64,000 nt of DNA from Nodularia sp034931045 (GTDB taxonomy: Bacteria > Cyanobacteriota > Cyanobacteriia > Cyanobacteriales > Nostocaceae): NCBI RefSeq assembly GCF_034931045.1, contig NZ_JAYGHH010000010.1, positions 1-64,000 on the forward strand, read 5' to 3'. A program made the translations under genes and the position numbers. The notes under the pieces are model-generated. The model was not told the origin of the DNA and searched no databases. It saw only the letters and a program-made list of their open reading frames with translations. How positions within the stretch are numbered: the stretch's first letter is position 1; every line of letters starts with the position of its first letter. This document shows positions 36,971 through 45,545 of the stretch, piece by piece.

Positions 36971-37276
36971 GAATTCTGCATTGATTGGCGAGTAATTACG
37001 TCAAGTCCTGCTTGTTTTCTCCACATATTTGTACAGTGTGTAACTCCTTTGTCATTTGCTTGACAAGTGGCAAAGGAAACCAAATAAACAAAAAATTAAC
37101 CCGAACTATTATGACACCAATACCCCTCGATTTTGCTGTGGAGCGATCGCCTCCGGCGTGTGCCTAAGCACATTCGCCCCCGGCGACGTTCTACAACCGC
37201 TCACTGCTGTAGCTCAACAGGCGTGAACGTCAACCAACAGACCCACTAACCAACCAATTGCAGGAGATAAATAATC
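36971..37276. other. nifH leader region
   Basis: The 306 bp between glbN and nifH hold the stem-loop at 37046-37076, a GC-rich HIP1 segment near 37142-37190 and an AGGAG ribosome site at 37262. No clear promoter is seen; in related strains nifH mRNA ends arise largely by processing of longer transcripts. Confidence 0.5.
37046..37076 (+). promoter_or_regulatory. Stem-loop upstream of nifH
   Basis: CCTTTGTCATTTG pairs with CAAGTGGCAAAGG around the loop CTTGA: 13 base pairs including two G-U pairs. In RNA it would be a stable 5' structure 200 bases before the nifH start. Such hairpins are associated with processed, stable nifH transcripts in Anabaena variabilis. It lacks a T run and so does not look like a terminator. 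Confidence 0.65.
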
Positions 37277-37701
37277 ATGACTGACGAAAACATTAGACAG
37301 ATAGCTTTCTACGGTAAAGGTGGTATTGGTAAATCTACCACTTCCCAAAACACCCTAGCAGCTATGGCAGAAATGGGTCAACGCATCCTGATCGTTGGTT
37401 GTGACCCTAAAGCTGACTCCACCCGTTTGATGTTACACAGTAAGGCTCAAACAACCGTTCTTCACTTGGCTGCTGAACGTGGTGCAGTAGAAGATATCGA
37501 AATCGAAGAAGTAATGCTCACCGGTTTCCGTGGTGTTCGTTGCGTAGAATCTGGTGGTCCAGAACCCGGTGTAGGTTGTGCTGGTCGTGGTATTATCACC
37601 GCCATCAACTTCTTAGAAGAAAACGGTGCTTACCAAGACCTAGATTTCGTATCTTACGACGTACTTGGTGACGTTGTATGTGGTGGTTTTGCTATGCCTA
37701 T
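37277..37701 (+). CDS. nifH: NifH nitrogenase iron protein, 5' part (interrupted)
   Basis: Codons 1-141 of the dinitrogenase reductase, the ATP-driven electron donor to NifDK. It contains the P-loop GKGGIGKST (13-21), the DPKADSTR switch, and both cluster ligands (Cys101 in GVGCAGRGI and Cys135 in VVCGGFAMP). The reading frame breaks after ATGCCTAT at a 25-N gap, beyond which CCGTGAAGATTAAG begins the nifH element. Joined to 42346-42802 it gives a complete 293-residue NifH with no base missing. AGGAG precedes the ATG. In vegetative cells only a truncated protein could be made. Confidence 0.95.
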
Positions 37702-37726
37702 NNNNNNNNNNNNNNNNNNNNNNNNN

Positions 37727-37734
37727 CCGTGAAG
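37727..37734 (+). repeat. Left recombination repeat of the nifH element (CCGTGAAG)
   Basis: This 8-bp copy follows the left gap; it encodes part of P-I-R-E-G in intact NifH. The real repeat may extend leftward into bases masked by N. Confidence 0.7.
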
Positions 37735-37969
37735 ATTAAGCTATGATTTCTAAGGTTTTTAATATTCAATTGATTGGAATTTTTTATTTTTTTTGCCCTA
37801 TTTTTTCCCTGGGAAAGTTTGCACAAATAGGCAGTTTGTTTGATTTATATTCTTTTATTTACCCTATTTTGTCCCTGGTGTCAATATCCATACATGGTTT
37901 TTGATAAATGTGTTGCTAATTTGGTCATTTATAATTAATCTTATATTTATGTACTTTTAGGTTAAAGAA

Positions 37970-38494
37970 ATGGAGATTATTTCTCGGATGACTCAACGTT
38001 TGGGATTCATCCCTAATGTAATATGTTTATGCTCTGTACTGGTAGGTTGTGTTCATACTCCAATATCTGAAGTTGCTCAAGAAAATAAAATTCCTGAAAA
38101 TTCTGAAGAAGAACACTTAATAAAAGAATATCGGAATCCTTCAATGACATACGAACAGAAATCTGTTACGCTAATTCCATACAGTAGAGAAATATCTCAT
38201 CCAGGATCTAAAATATCAAATAATCAATTAGAGATAGAAGCAGCTAATAGAAAAAGATTTAACGATGTTTTTAAATCAAGTGAAATTTCATTAACTTATA
38301 CCTGCGTATATAATAGCCGTGGCTTACTTAGTTCTTCCTCTTTAAACTCCGTAGTTCCTAATACATTATACTCTTTGATAAATAGTGAATTTGAGAGAGC
38401 GACTTGGAGTAATTTCAGCTTACATCTTTGCAAGCATGAGAGATCAACAACTTTGAGGAGTGTAGACGTTTCTGTAAGTATTGTCACACAATAA
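37970..38494 (+). CDS. Putative lipoprotein on the nifH element
   Basis: A 174-residue protein. A hydrophobic N-terminal segment ends in the lipobox LVGC (Cys27), after which charged, Ser-rich sequence follows (EVAQENKIPENSEEEHL). It would be exported and lipid-anchored. The mature part (about 28-174) has no family I recognise. It is the first gene inside the left border of the element. Confidence 0.6.
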   Translation: MEIISRMTQRLGFIPNVICLCSVLVGCVHTPISEVAQENKIPENSEEEHLIKEYRNPSMTYEQKSVTLIPYSREISHPGSKISNNQLEIEAANRKRFNDVFKSSEISLTYTCVYNSRGLLSSSSLNSVVPNTLYSLINSEFERATWSNFSLHLCKHERSTTLRSVDVSVSIVTQ

Positions 38495-38621
38495 ATTTAC
38501 ATAGCTAATGTGCAGTTCAATTGTATAATCCAAAAACTTAAAATTACCATAGTGGGAGCATCTTGCTCCTTGAGATACAAGAATTAGATATACTACAGGT
38601 TACATATTTTAGGGTAATATA

Positions 38622-39431
38622 ATGAAACCAAATCATAAATATTCAATACTGCCTTTTAATCAATGTGCGCTTTGTGGAATAAACAGTGACCTTAAACTGA
38701 GTCATATCATTCCAAGATATTTTGGAAAATCTATAAAAGGAGGATCTCAAACTATAGTTGATGCTCTCAATTCTGAAAAAACGCCTAAACCACAAGACAT
38801 CACTAAAGTCTACTTATTATGTGGTGACTGTGAAGGAAAAATAAACAAATGGGAAACATTATTCCGAAATCGTATTATGCCGAAAAACAAATCACTTTTT
38901 GCTCCTGTGATTTATGGTGAATGGATGCTGAAATTTGCAGTATCAATTTCTTGGAGAGTATTAACTTATCTTAAATACTCTAGATTACATTTAACAGATA
39001 ATATTAGTAACAAAAATTGTGAGAAATTTTTTCCAGCAATTAAATCAGATTCAAACGAAGATGCAGAAGCAGCACTAAATGTATGGAAAGATTTTTTGAT
39101 GGGAGAAAGAAATGACGTTGGAATATTCAAACAACGCATTATCATATTAAATGGAGATAATTTTCCTTACGAAAATTCTAATGTAGTTGGATTTACTATC
39201 TTTCAGGAAGATGGACTGTTAACTACTCATGCTTTGATGAAGCATTTTATTATTCTTGGATTTATCAAAGAATCATCAAGTTTAAAGTGGGAAGGGACAG
39301 AAATTGATCCAGTTAGAGGAGAGCTTGGAAAACAACAGAAAGTACCAAAAGTGTACTTTAATTGGATTGCAGATATGTTTCAAGAGATAGAAACCTCTAG
39401 TCTTATAGAATGGCAAAATAGAAAAAAATAA
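38622..39431 (+). CDS. HNH-like zinc-finger protein on the nifH element
   Basis: 269 residues. The N-terminal CALCG...LKLSHIIPRYFGK (about 15-37) and LLCGDCEGKIN (about 66-76) give C-x2-C, H-x2-P and C-x2-C, the frame of HNH endonucleases. The final histidine expected in the helix after the second cysteine pair is not obvious, so activity is doubtful. The rest is helical and unrecognised. It may be a nuclease-derived defence or maintenance protein of the element. Confidence 0.6.
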   Translation: MKPNHKYSILPFNQCALCGINSDLKLSHIIPRYFGKSIKGGSQTIVDALNSEKTPKPQDITKVYLLCGDCEGKINKWETLFRNRIMPKNKSLFAPVIYGEWMLKFAVSISWRVLTYLKYSRLHLTDNISNKNCEKFFPAIKSDSNEDAEAALNVWKDFLMGERNDVGIFKQRIIILNGDNFPYENSNVVGFTIFQEDGLLTTHALMKHFIILGFIKESSSLKWEGTEIDPVRGELGKQQKVPKVYFNWIADMFQEIETSSLIEWQNRKK

Positions 39432-39616
39432 AATCCATACAACCAGGGTTTTTAAAAGCAAAAACCAATTTTACAGATCAAGTTTTGCCAAGACATAAAT
39501 ATACAGTACATTTTAGTGAAGTAACGGTCATCGCATTTCCGTTGTTGATTTAGGGAAGGAGTGCGATCGCTTTCACCAAAAACAGTATAATACTTGTATT
39601 CTCAAGGAGAAAGATA

Positions 39617-39832
39617 ATGGAAATTGAAGAACTTAAAGCAATAATCAAAGAAAGTATCCGCGAAGTTCTGCGAGAAGAAAGAATGTTACTCTGTCAAATT
39701 CTCATACCCTATGTAAGTGACGAAGAACAAGAAGAACTAGATGAAATGTTTGGTTCACCATCAAATTATGAAGATGAAGAATTAGTTGATATGACAGAGA
39801 GGATAAAAAAAGCTATTGCTATAATTATGTAA
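39617..39832 (+). CDS. Small acidic protein upstream of the DUF433 gene
   Basis: A 71-residue, strongly acidic, helical protein (MEIEELKAIIKESIREVLREE...). AGGAGA precedes the ATG. It lies 22 bases before the DUF433 gene, so the two are probably cotranscribed. Similar small acidic proteins occur next to toxin-antitoxin genes, but I cannot name a family. Confidence 0.6.
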   Translation: MEIEELKAIIKESIREVLREERMLLCQILIPYVSDEEQEELDEMFGSPSNYEDEELVDMTERIKKAIAIIM

Positions 39833-39854
39833 GATGGATAAATTATAATATTTT

Positions 39855-40064
39855 ATGGATTACCAAAAAATTATCACCATTGAACCCGGTAAACGTAGCG
39901 GCAAACCTTGTATTCGAGGAATGCGAATAACTGTATATGATATTTTGGAATATCTTGCAGGTGGTATGACAGAATCCGAAATTCTCGAAGACTTTTCCGA
40001 ACTTACTTCAGAAGATATTAAAGCCTGTCTTGCTTTTGCTGCTGACCGTGAGAATAATTTTTAA
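39855..40064 (+). CDS. DUF433 family antitoxin-like protein
   Basis: A 69-residue protein: ITIEPGKRSGKPCIRGMRITVYDILEYLAGGMTESEILEDFSELT, the winged-helix DUF433 signature. DUF433 genes usually sit directly before a PIN-like DUF5615 toxin gene. Here the next gene is on the other strand, so the toxin is absent. It may act as a stand-alone DNA-binding protein of the element. Confidence 0.8.
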   Translation: MDYQKIITIEPGKRSGKPCIRGMRITVYDILEYLAGGMTESEILEDFSELTSEDIKACLAFAADRENNF

Positions 40065-40078
40065 TTTTCGATTGACTA

Positions 40079-40681
40079 TCATCCATTTTTAATCATCCAA
40101 ACCAACATACCTAAAATTTCCTCCACAGGTGGGAGAGAATAATCCATCAAATCAATAGTTACAGTATCACCTTCTAACTTTAAAAATCGCCATTGTGTAC
40201 CACTACTAATCGAACCATATATAACTGAAAATTGACGATTTTTTGCAGCATTAAATCTTTGTGCGGCCACCATCTCTGCAATACATTGTCCAAAACCAGT
40301 TCTTAAGTCAGCCTTTTTTGCTTCTACAATGACAATTACAGGTGCTTCAATTTCTAACACTTCAGGAGAACTACTTAACAGAAAATCACACATTCCATTA
40401 AGTCCAACTGACTCATCAACTGTAAAATCTTCACCGGAAAATAAGCTAATTTGCCGATTTAAAATTTTTCTTATTTCTAATAAGACTGGGTAAATAATTC
40501 CTTCAGAACGGGCTTTTTCACTAGCAGAAGAAGAAATGGGTAAACTTTCTTCTAAAAATGCTTTCAAAGTAGCAGATACTTCAATTGTTTGGTTATCAGG
40601 AATAAATCTCCCACCTTCTTGAGTTTTCAAGCCGAAAGCTTCTTTAACCTTACCGATAGATGTAAACTGACTATAAGGCAT
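40079..40681 (-). CDS. PD-(D/E)XK-like nuclease-family protein
   Basis: A 200-residue protein. GMCDFLL (Asp99) and VIVEAKKADLRTGFGQCIAEM (Glu120, Lys122) give D-x20-E-x-K, the restriction-endonuclease-fold signature. A conserved C-terminal block (IYGSISSGTQWRFLKLEGD) follows. Such proteins are numerous in Nostoc and related to type I restriction R-subunit N-termini. No methylase or restriction partner lies near it, so the role is unknown. Confidence 0.7.
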   Translation of the reverse strand: MPYSQFTSIGKVKEAFGLKTQEGGRFIPDNQTIEVSATLKAFLEESLPISSSASEKARSEGIIYPVLLEIRKILNRQISLFSGEDFTVDESVGLNGMCDFLLSSSPEVLEIEAPVIVIVEAKKADLRTGFGQCIAEMVAAQRFNAAKNRQFSVIYGSISSGTQWRFLKLEGDTVTIDLMDYSLPPVEEILGMLVWMIKNG

Positions 40682-40783
40682 AATTTATAGCATTCCATTT
40701 CTGAAATTTTCATATTAACTCCATTATACTGTAGGTTGGGTTGATGCAATAAAACCCAACAGCACTCATACAACTTAAAAGAT

Positions 40784-42211
40784 TTAATTAATTATGCGTA
40801 TTAAACCTGGATTTTCCATCTGTAATCGCAATCTTTCATTTTCTATTCTCAACCTTTCATTTTCATGTTCCAGCTTAATCACTATATCTTGTAAATCTTC
40901 CACCTTCGACTTTTTCTTAATCGCTTCTTCAATAGCCACCTTGCGATTTTCTAAACTAAACCATCTTTGATAAATCGAAGTGTGCATATTTACCGAATGA
41001 CCCAAATTATCAGCAGCAGCTTTAATCGGAATTCCCATTAAATGCGCTCTAATTGCCCAAGCATGGCGTAAATCATAAGGTTGAAAAGGAATACCGACAA
41101 ATCTAAACCATCTGTCTGTACCATGTCGAGCCGAATTAATCTGTTTACTGGTAATTTTTCCCTGAATTTTCGCTTTTAATAATTCAATAGCTTCCGTATC
41201 AGTTTTTAAATTAAATGTCTCTACCCAACGCGGATATAATGGTAAAGCTTCCCTCTCACCTGTTTTACATTCTTCATTTACTCGCCATGTATCAATGGTA
41301 TTTTCTGAAGACAACCACCAATTTAAATCAGGATTAACAAAAATCTCCCTCGGTCTTATACCATAAGTAGCTAACATCCCATATACCCAACGCCACAGTT
41401 TCCAGTTATTTCTGTCTTCCCTAGTGAGCAATTTACTGGGACGGTGGAGTGAGTAAGCCTCAAATTTGAGATATTCCCGCTCTATGTCTGCGTCAGTGGG
41501 GATATCACGCTTACGTTGAGCAGCAGGTTTAATTTTTAAGTTACTTAGCTCTGGAACTTCCAAGCCAGAACATTTACATAATACTCGAATAACTTTAATT
41601 AACTCATTTTTGACACTATCTGAAGATGGACAACATTGCACAGATGCAATAAAGTTGGCATTTATCGCTGGTTTATCCTTTGGTAAGTGTTTTTGAGCAA
41701 TATAAAAATAACTATTAAATGTGTTCTCACTTTTAAGATTACGTTTTCTAGTTTGGAAATAATTTCTCTCAAAATCTGCAATCAAATCACCAATTATTTT
41801 GGCGTTAACTTTATTGCGAGTTTTACCTAAATATTTCTCAGTCCATTGAAATTGTTTTCTCGCTAACAATTTTCCTAACTCATAAGCTTCTTCTTCCGCA
41901 GTATTTAAACCATCAAAATTAAACGGGATACCCAAAGACAGATCATATTGCTTTGTTCCTATACCGTTTTTATCAATATCTCCTGGTTTAATGGGTAGGG
42001 TGCTTCTCAGTTGCAGTGAATTACCAGATTTTCTCACAGAAACATTCACCCTAGCAGCTTTGATTCTAGCATTTACCGCCTTTAATTCCGTTTCCAGTTT
42101 TGCCGTCAGGTGATTTTCTTGATTTGTCACTGCTTGCATTCTGCCTATATATCCCCCATCGCTGCTGGCTGTTTGTTGAAAATCGGCAAATGCTTCCTGT
42201 GTTCTGTTCAT
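40784..42211 (-). CDS. Site-specific tyrosine recombinase of the nifH element (XisA family)
   Basis: A 475-residue phage-integrase-type recombinase expected to excise the element. The catalytic set is Arg286 (GIRPRE), Arg382-His383 (YDLRHAW), His405 (LGHS) and Tyr414 (TSIYQRWF). The usual first histidine of HxLRH is Tyr379, as in the nifD-element enzyme. A C-terminal coiled coil spans about 430-465. It is clearly homologous to the 49972-51273 recombinase over the whole length. It starts 134 bases from the right border and reads into the element. Confidence 0.9.
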   Translation of the reverse strand: MNRTQEAFADFQQTASSDGGYIGRMQAVTNQENHLTAKLETELKAVNARIKAARVNVSVRKSGNSLQLRSTLPIKPGDIDKNGIGTKQYDLSLGIPFNFDGLNTAEEEAYELGKLLARKQFQWTEKYLGKTRNKVNAKIIGDLIADFERNYFQTRKRNLKSENTFNSYFYIAQKHLPKDKPAINANFIASVQCCPSSDSVKNELIKVIRVLCKCSGLEVPELSNLKIKPAAQRKRDIPTDADIEREYLKFEAYSLHRPSKLLTREDRNNWKLWRWVYGMLATYGIRPREIFVNPDLNWWLSSENTIDTWRVNEECKTGEREALPLYPRWVETFNLKTDTEAIELLKAKIQGKITSKQINSARHGTDRWFRFVGIPFQPYDLRHAWAIRAHLMGIPIKAAADNLGHSVNMHTSIYQRWFSLENRKVAIEEAIKKKSKVEDLQDIVIKLEHENERLRIENERLRLQMENPGLIRIIN

Positions 42212-42254
42212 ACCCTAGATTTACCCTAATAAAAAAACTGTTCAGCCTTGACAA

Positions 42255-42271
42255 TGCTTACCGCAAACATT
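42255..42271. promoter_or_regulatory. 17-bp motif shared by both nif elements (nifH copy)
   Basis: TGCTTACCGCAAACATT lies between the recombinase start (42211) and the right border (42346). The identical 17-mer occurs at 51517-51533 in the nifD element in the matching place. Here it sits within the inverted repeat ACAATG...CATTGT. It may be a recombinase or regulator binding site. Confidence 0.6.
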
Positions 42272-42345
42272 GTTAAAAATAAGCAATTTTAGGCTGTTAG
42301 GATAATATCATCACTCTTTANNNNNNNNNNNNNNNNNNNNNNNNN

Positions 42346-42353
42346 CCGTGAAG
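42346..42353 (+). repeat. Right recombination repeat of the nifH element (CCGTGAAG)
   Basis: Identical to the left copy and part of the nifH coding sequence. It follows a 25-N gap that begins after CATCACTCTTTA. Confidence 0.7.
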
Positions 42354-42802
42354 GTAAGGCACAAGAAATCTATATCGTGACATCAGGTGAAATGATGGCG
42401 ATGTATGCTGCTAACAACATCGCTCGTGGTGTTCTTAAGTATGCTCACACTGGTGGCGTGCGTTTGGGTGGTTTGATTTGTAACAGCCGTAACACTGACC
42501 GAGAAATCGAATTAATCGAAACCTTGGCAAAACGGTTGAACACCCAAATGATTCACTTCGTACCCCGTGACAACATCGTTCAACACGCTGAATTGCGTCG
42601 GATGACTGTTAACGAGTACGCACCTGAAAGTAACCAAGCTAACGAATACCGCACATTGGCTACCAAGATCATCAACAACAAAAACCTAGCTATTCCTACA
42701 CCTATCGAAATGGAAGAATTAGAAGAATTGTTGATTGAATTCGGTATTCTCGAAAGCGAAGAAAATGCTGCAATGTTGGTTGGTAAACCAGCTGCTAAAT
42801 AA
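42346..42802 (+). CDS. nifH: NifH nitrogenase iron protein, 3' part (interrupted)
   Basis: Codons 142-293 of NifH, reading (I)REGKAQEIYIVTSGEMMAMYAANN to the stop. It includes the Switch II-following helices and the ESEENAAML C-terminus. It has no start codon of its own and depends on excision of the 37727-42345 element. The frame joins exactly: 425 + 457 bases = 294 codons with stop. It is followed after 129 bases by nifD. Confidence 0.95.
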
Positions 42803-42931
42803 AAAGACCGTAGGAAAAAGGAAGAATTTCATATTTGACCTTTAACCTTCACCCTTGCATCTCCCCCTACTAAACCTAGAGGGGACTCTCAGTCCCCTGT
42901 TCCCAGATCCTTACGAATCGGAGAGGATAAA

Positions 42932-44314
42932 ATGACACCTCCAGAAAACAACAAGATTGTTGACGAAAGAAAAGAACTGATTAAAGAAGTTCTCAGCGCT
43001 TACCCAGATAAAGCTAAGAAAAGACGCGAAAAGCACTTAAACGTATTTGAAGAAGGTAAGAGCGATTGTGGCGTTAAATCTAACGTTAAATCTCTTCCTG
43101 GTGTAATGACCGCTCGTGGTTGTGCTTATGCAGGTTCCAAGGGTGTGGTTTGGGGTCCTATTAAGGACATGATCCACATCAGTCACGGGCCAGTTGGTTG
43201 CGGTTACTGGTCTTGGTCTGGTCGTCGTAACTACTACATTGGTACTACAGGTATTGATACCTTTGGTACTATGCACTTCACCTCTGATTTCCAAGAAAGA
43301 GACATCGTTTTTGGTGGTGACAAAAAACTACTGAAATTGATCCAAGAATTGGAAATCCTCTTCCCTCTTAACCGTGGTGTTTCCATTCAATCTGAATGTC
43401 CTATTGGTCTAATTGGGGATGACATCGAAGCTGTAGCTCGTAAGGCTGCAAAAGAGATTGACAAGCCAGTTGTTCCAGTTCGTTGCGAAGGTTTCCGGGG
43501 TGTTTCTCAATCTTTGGGACACCACATCGCTAACGACATGATCCGTGACTGGGTATTCCCCAGATCCGATAAGGCTAAAGCTGACGGTTCACTGAAGTTT
43601 GATTCTACTCCTTATGATGTAGCCATCATTGGTGACTACAACATCGGTGGTGATGCTTGGGCGAGCCGCATCTTACTAGAAGAAATCGGCTTGCGCGTAG
43701 TTGCTCAGTGGTCTGGTGATGGTACTATCAACGAAATGTTGATGACCCCCAATGTGAAGATGAACCTCATCCACTGTTACCGCTCGATGAACTACATCAG
43801 CCGTCACATGGAAGAAAAATATGGTATTCCCTGGTTGGAATACAACTTCTTCGGACCTACCAAGATTGCTGAATCTTTACGGGAAATTGCTTCTAAGTTT
43901 GACGAAAAAATCCAAGCAAACGCTGAGAAGGTTATTGCTAAGTATCAGCCTACAATGGATGCGATCGTTAAGAAGTATCGCCCCCGTTTAGATGGTAAGA
44001 CTGTGGCCATGATGGTTGGTGGTCTGCGTCCTCGTCACGTTGTCCCAGCTTTCCAAGACTTGGGCATGAAGATGATTGGTACTGGTTATGAGTTCGCTCA
44101 CAACGACGACTACAAACGTACCACTCACTATATCGAAAATGGCACTATCGTTTACGATGACGTGACCGCTTATGAATTTGAGGAGTTTATCAAAGCCCTC
44201 AAGCCTGACCTTGTAGCTTCTGGTGTGAAAGAGAAGTACGTCTTCCAAAAGATGGGTCTGCCTTTCCGTCAAATGCACTCTTGGGATTACTCCGAACCTA
44301 GCCATAGTGTATGA
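42932..44314 (+). CDS. nifD: NifD nitrogenase MoFe protein alpha chain, 5' part (interrupted)
   Basis: Codons 1-454 of NifD plus seven codons of element sequence (ending EPSHSV and stop). It carries the P-cluster cysteine regions (RGCAYAGSKG, GPVGCGYW, SECPIGLIGDD), the FeMo-cofactor cysteine in HCYRSMNYI and the FeMo-cofactor histidine His449 in MHSWDYS. The break falls five residues after that histidine. The unrearranged product lacks the C-terminal 45-50 residues. Joined to 51575-51714 it gives 500 residues. GGAGAGG lies upstream of the ATG. Confidence 0.95.
   Translation: MTPPENNKIVDERKELIKEVLSAYPDKAKKRREKHLNVFEEGKSDCGVKSNVKSLPGVMTARGCAYAGSKGVVWGPIKDMIHISHGPVGCGYWSWSGRRNYYIGTTGIDTFGTMHFTSDFQERDIVFGGDKKLLKLIQELEILFPLNRGVSIQSECPIGLIGDDIEAVARKAAKEIDKPVVPVRCEGFRGVSQSLGHHIANDMIRDWVFPRSDKAKADGSLKFDSTPYDVAIIGDYNIGGDAWASRILLEEIGLRVVAQWSGDGTINEMLMTPNVKMNLIHCYRSMNYISRHMEEKYGIPWLEYNFFGPTKIAESLREIASKFDEKIQANAEKVIAKYQPTMDAIVKKYRPRLDGKTVAMMVGGLRPRHVVPAFQDLGMKMIGTGYEFAHNDDYKRTTHYIENGTIVYDDVTAYEFEEFIKALKPDLVASGVKEKYVFQKMGLPFRQMHSWDYSEPSHSV
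44284..44294 (+). repeat. Left recombination repeat of the nifD element (GGATTACTCCG)
   Basis: This is the 11-bp XisA target known from the nifD element of Anabaena PCC 7120. It encodes W-D-Y-S in NifD. Confidence 0.9.
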
Positions 44315-44597
44315 AAGTTAGTGATAGCAGTATTTTTTTGGCGGTGAGATAAAAAAGAATTTCTTTTTAGTCTAAATGCAAGTTTGAGGTTAAGCTAGAA
44401 ATAATATATTTTTGCTGCTTTAAATAATATAACTCTGATCGGGAATGGTTTTGAGGATTTGGTTAAATTTTGCTGAAATTAAAACTGTAAAAAGTAAGAC
44501 TATTTTAGATGCTATTTTTTTAGATTAAATGGTGCGATCGCTTTGACTCGAAAATCAGCCAGGCGATCGCTAATTGTCCTTAAAACTTATTTATATC

Positions 44598-45194
44598 TTA
44601 GCCCTTGTGAATCCTATAGCGCACGGTATAATCCCAACTGGAATACCAACTTCCTCGCTTTTTGAAGTTCCAAATTTGTAAATGGCTACCATTTGGTAGT
44701 GATTGTACTGGGAATTCACGTAGATGCTGACCAAGTTCATCATCTTTATCCATCTTCATTATCCCACCGACTACACCGATGGCAACTGGAAGAATCAGTC
44801 CTGCTACCTTGGCTGGGGGGACAGGGGTAGCGAGTAGTGCAGCAGAGACCCCAGCGCCTATTTTTGTAACTGTTTCACCATGATTAGACCAATCTTTATT
44901 CGAGTCCTCATCAAAGGCTACTAAAGCAATCTGTAAAATCCGATTTTCTGGAACATCACTATCAAATACAGTACCACCGCCCTGGCCAAATTTCTTCGTC
45001 TGTTTATCGTTAATCGAAATTGGTCGAGTTAATACACCTCTGATTTTTAGGTCATCATTTTCTTTTTTTCCCATTGGTGCAAGTCCCACTGCACCTACTA
45101 TATAGAATTCATCACCACCTGTGACATCTTCAGTATCACGGCAATGTACATCTACTAGTTCTACTCTCATTCTGACCATAGTTGCTAACTCCAA
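44598..45194 (-). CDS. Hypothetical protein on the nifD element
   Basis: A 198-residue protein with no family I recognise. The N-terminal half is beta-rich and acidic (VELVDVHCRDTEDVTGGDEFYIVGAVGL). A Gly/Ala/Pro hydrophobic stretch follows (about 117-150, KIGAGVSAALLATPVPPAKVAGLILPVAIGVVGG in outline), then a Trp/Tyr-rich C-terminus. The hydrophobic part could insert in a membrane. No partner gene is adjacent. Confidence 0.55.
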   Translation of the reverse strand: MELATMVRMRVELVDVHCRDTEDVTGGDEFYIVGAVGLAPMGKKENDDLKIRGVLTRPISINDKQTKKFGQGGGTVFDSDVPENRILQIALVAFDEDSNKDWSNHGETVTKIGAGVSAALLATPVPPAKVAGLILPVAIGVVGGIMKMDKDDELGQHLREFPVQSLPNGSHLQIWNFKKRGSWYSSWDYTVRYRIHKG

Positions 45195-45545
45195 AAATGT
45201 TGTTTAACGTTTCAGGCTATTCTTCTTATACAGTCTTTGTTCGCACTGTAAATATGAGTAATCTCTGACTAAGGATACATACGCGGTTAATTGTTTTCCT
45301 GATATGTATAAAATTTTTATCCAGAAGAATTAGCCAACAAGGGATGCGAGCGATCGCTATGATTCTCTAATCAGTAAGATGTTGGTACAGTTTACAGTAA
45401 ATATTGGGGATGCGATCGCTCACTTTATTAATCGTACCAAATTGCTAGGATCACCCATCTGCTATGGTAGAAAGATTCTGATGAGACTCGATGAATTTTG
45501 ATTTTAGAAAAAACATTGTGATGCTCATATCTATAAATTAAAAAT
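45195..45545. other. Spacer within the nifD element
   Basis: 351 bp with several HIP1 (GCGATCGCT) sites and no supported gene. A minus-strand frame here has no ribosome site and overlaps the methyltransferase 3' end. Confidence 0.45.

Larger units (their letters stand above)
37727..42345. mobile_element. nifH excision element (about 4.6 kb)
   Basis: The element separates nifH codons 141/142. CCGTGAAG starts both flanks (37727-37734 and 42346-42353), each directly after a run of 25 N. Recombination between them would restore the gene and release a circle of about 4.6 kb. It carries, left to right, a lipoprotein, an HNH-like protein, two small proteins (one DUF433), a PD-(D/E)XK-like protein, and a XisA-family recombinase near the right end on the minus strand. 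Gaps of fixed size at the borders suggest a mixed population of rearranged and unrearranged templates. Confidence 0.9.

Noticed and set aside
37277..44314. nifH and nifD as pseudogenes
   Set aside because: Both rejoin exactly in frame at direct repeats and each element carries a recombinase, so they are programmed interruptions.
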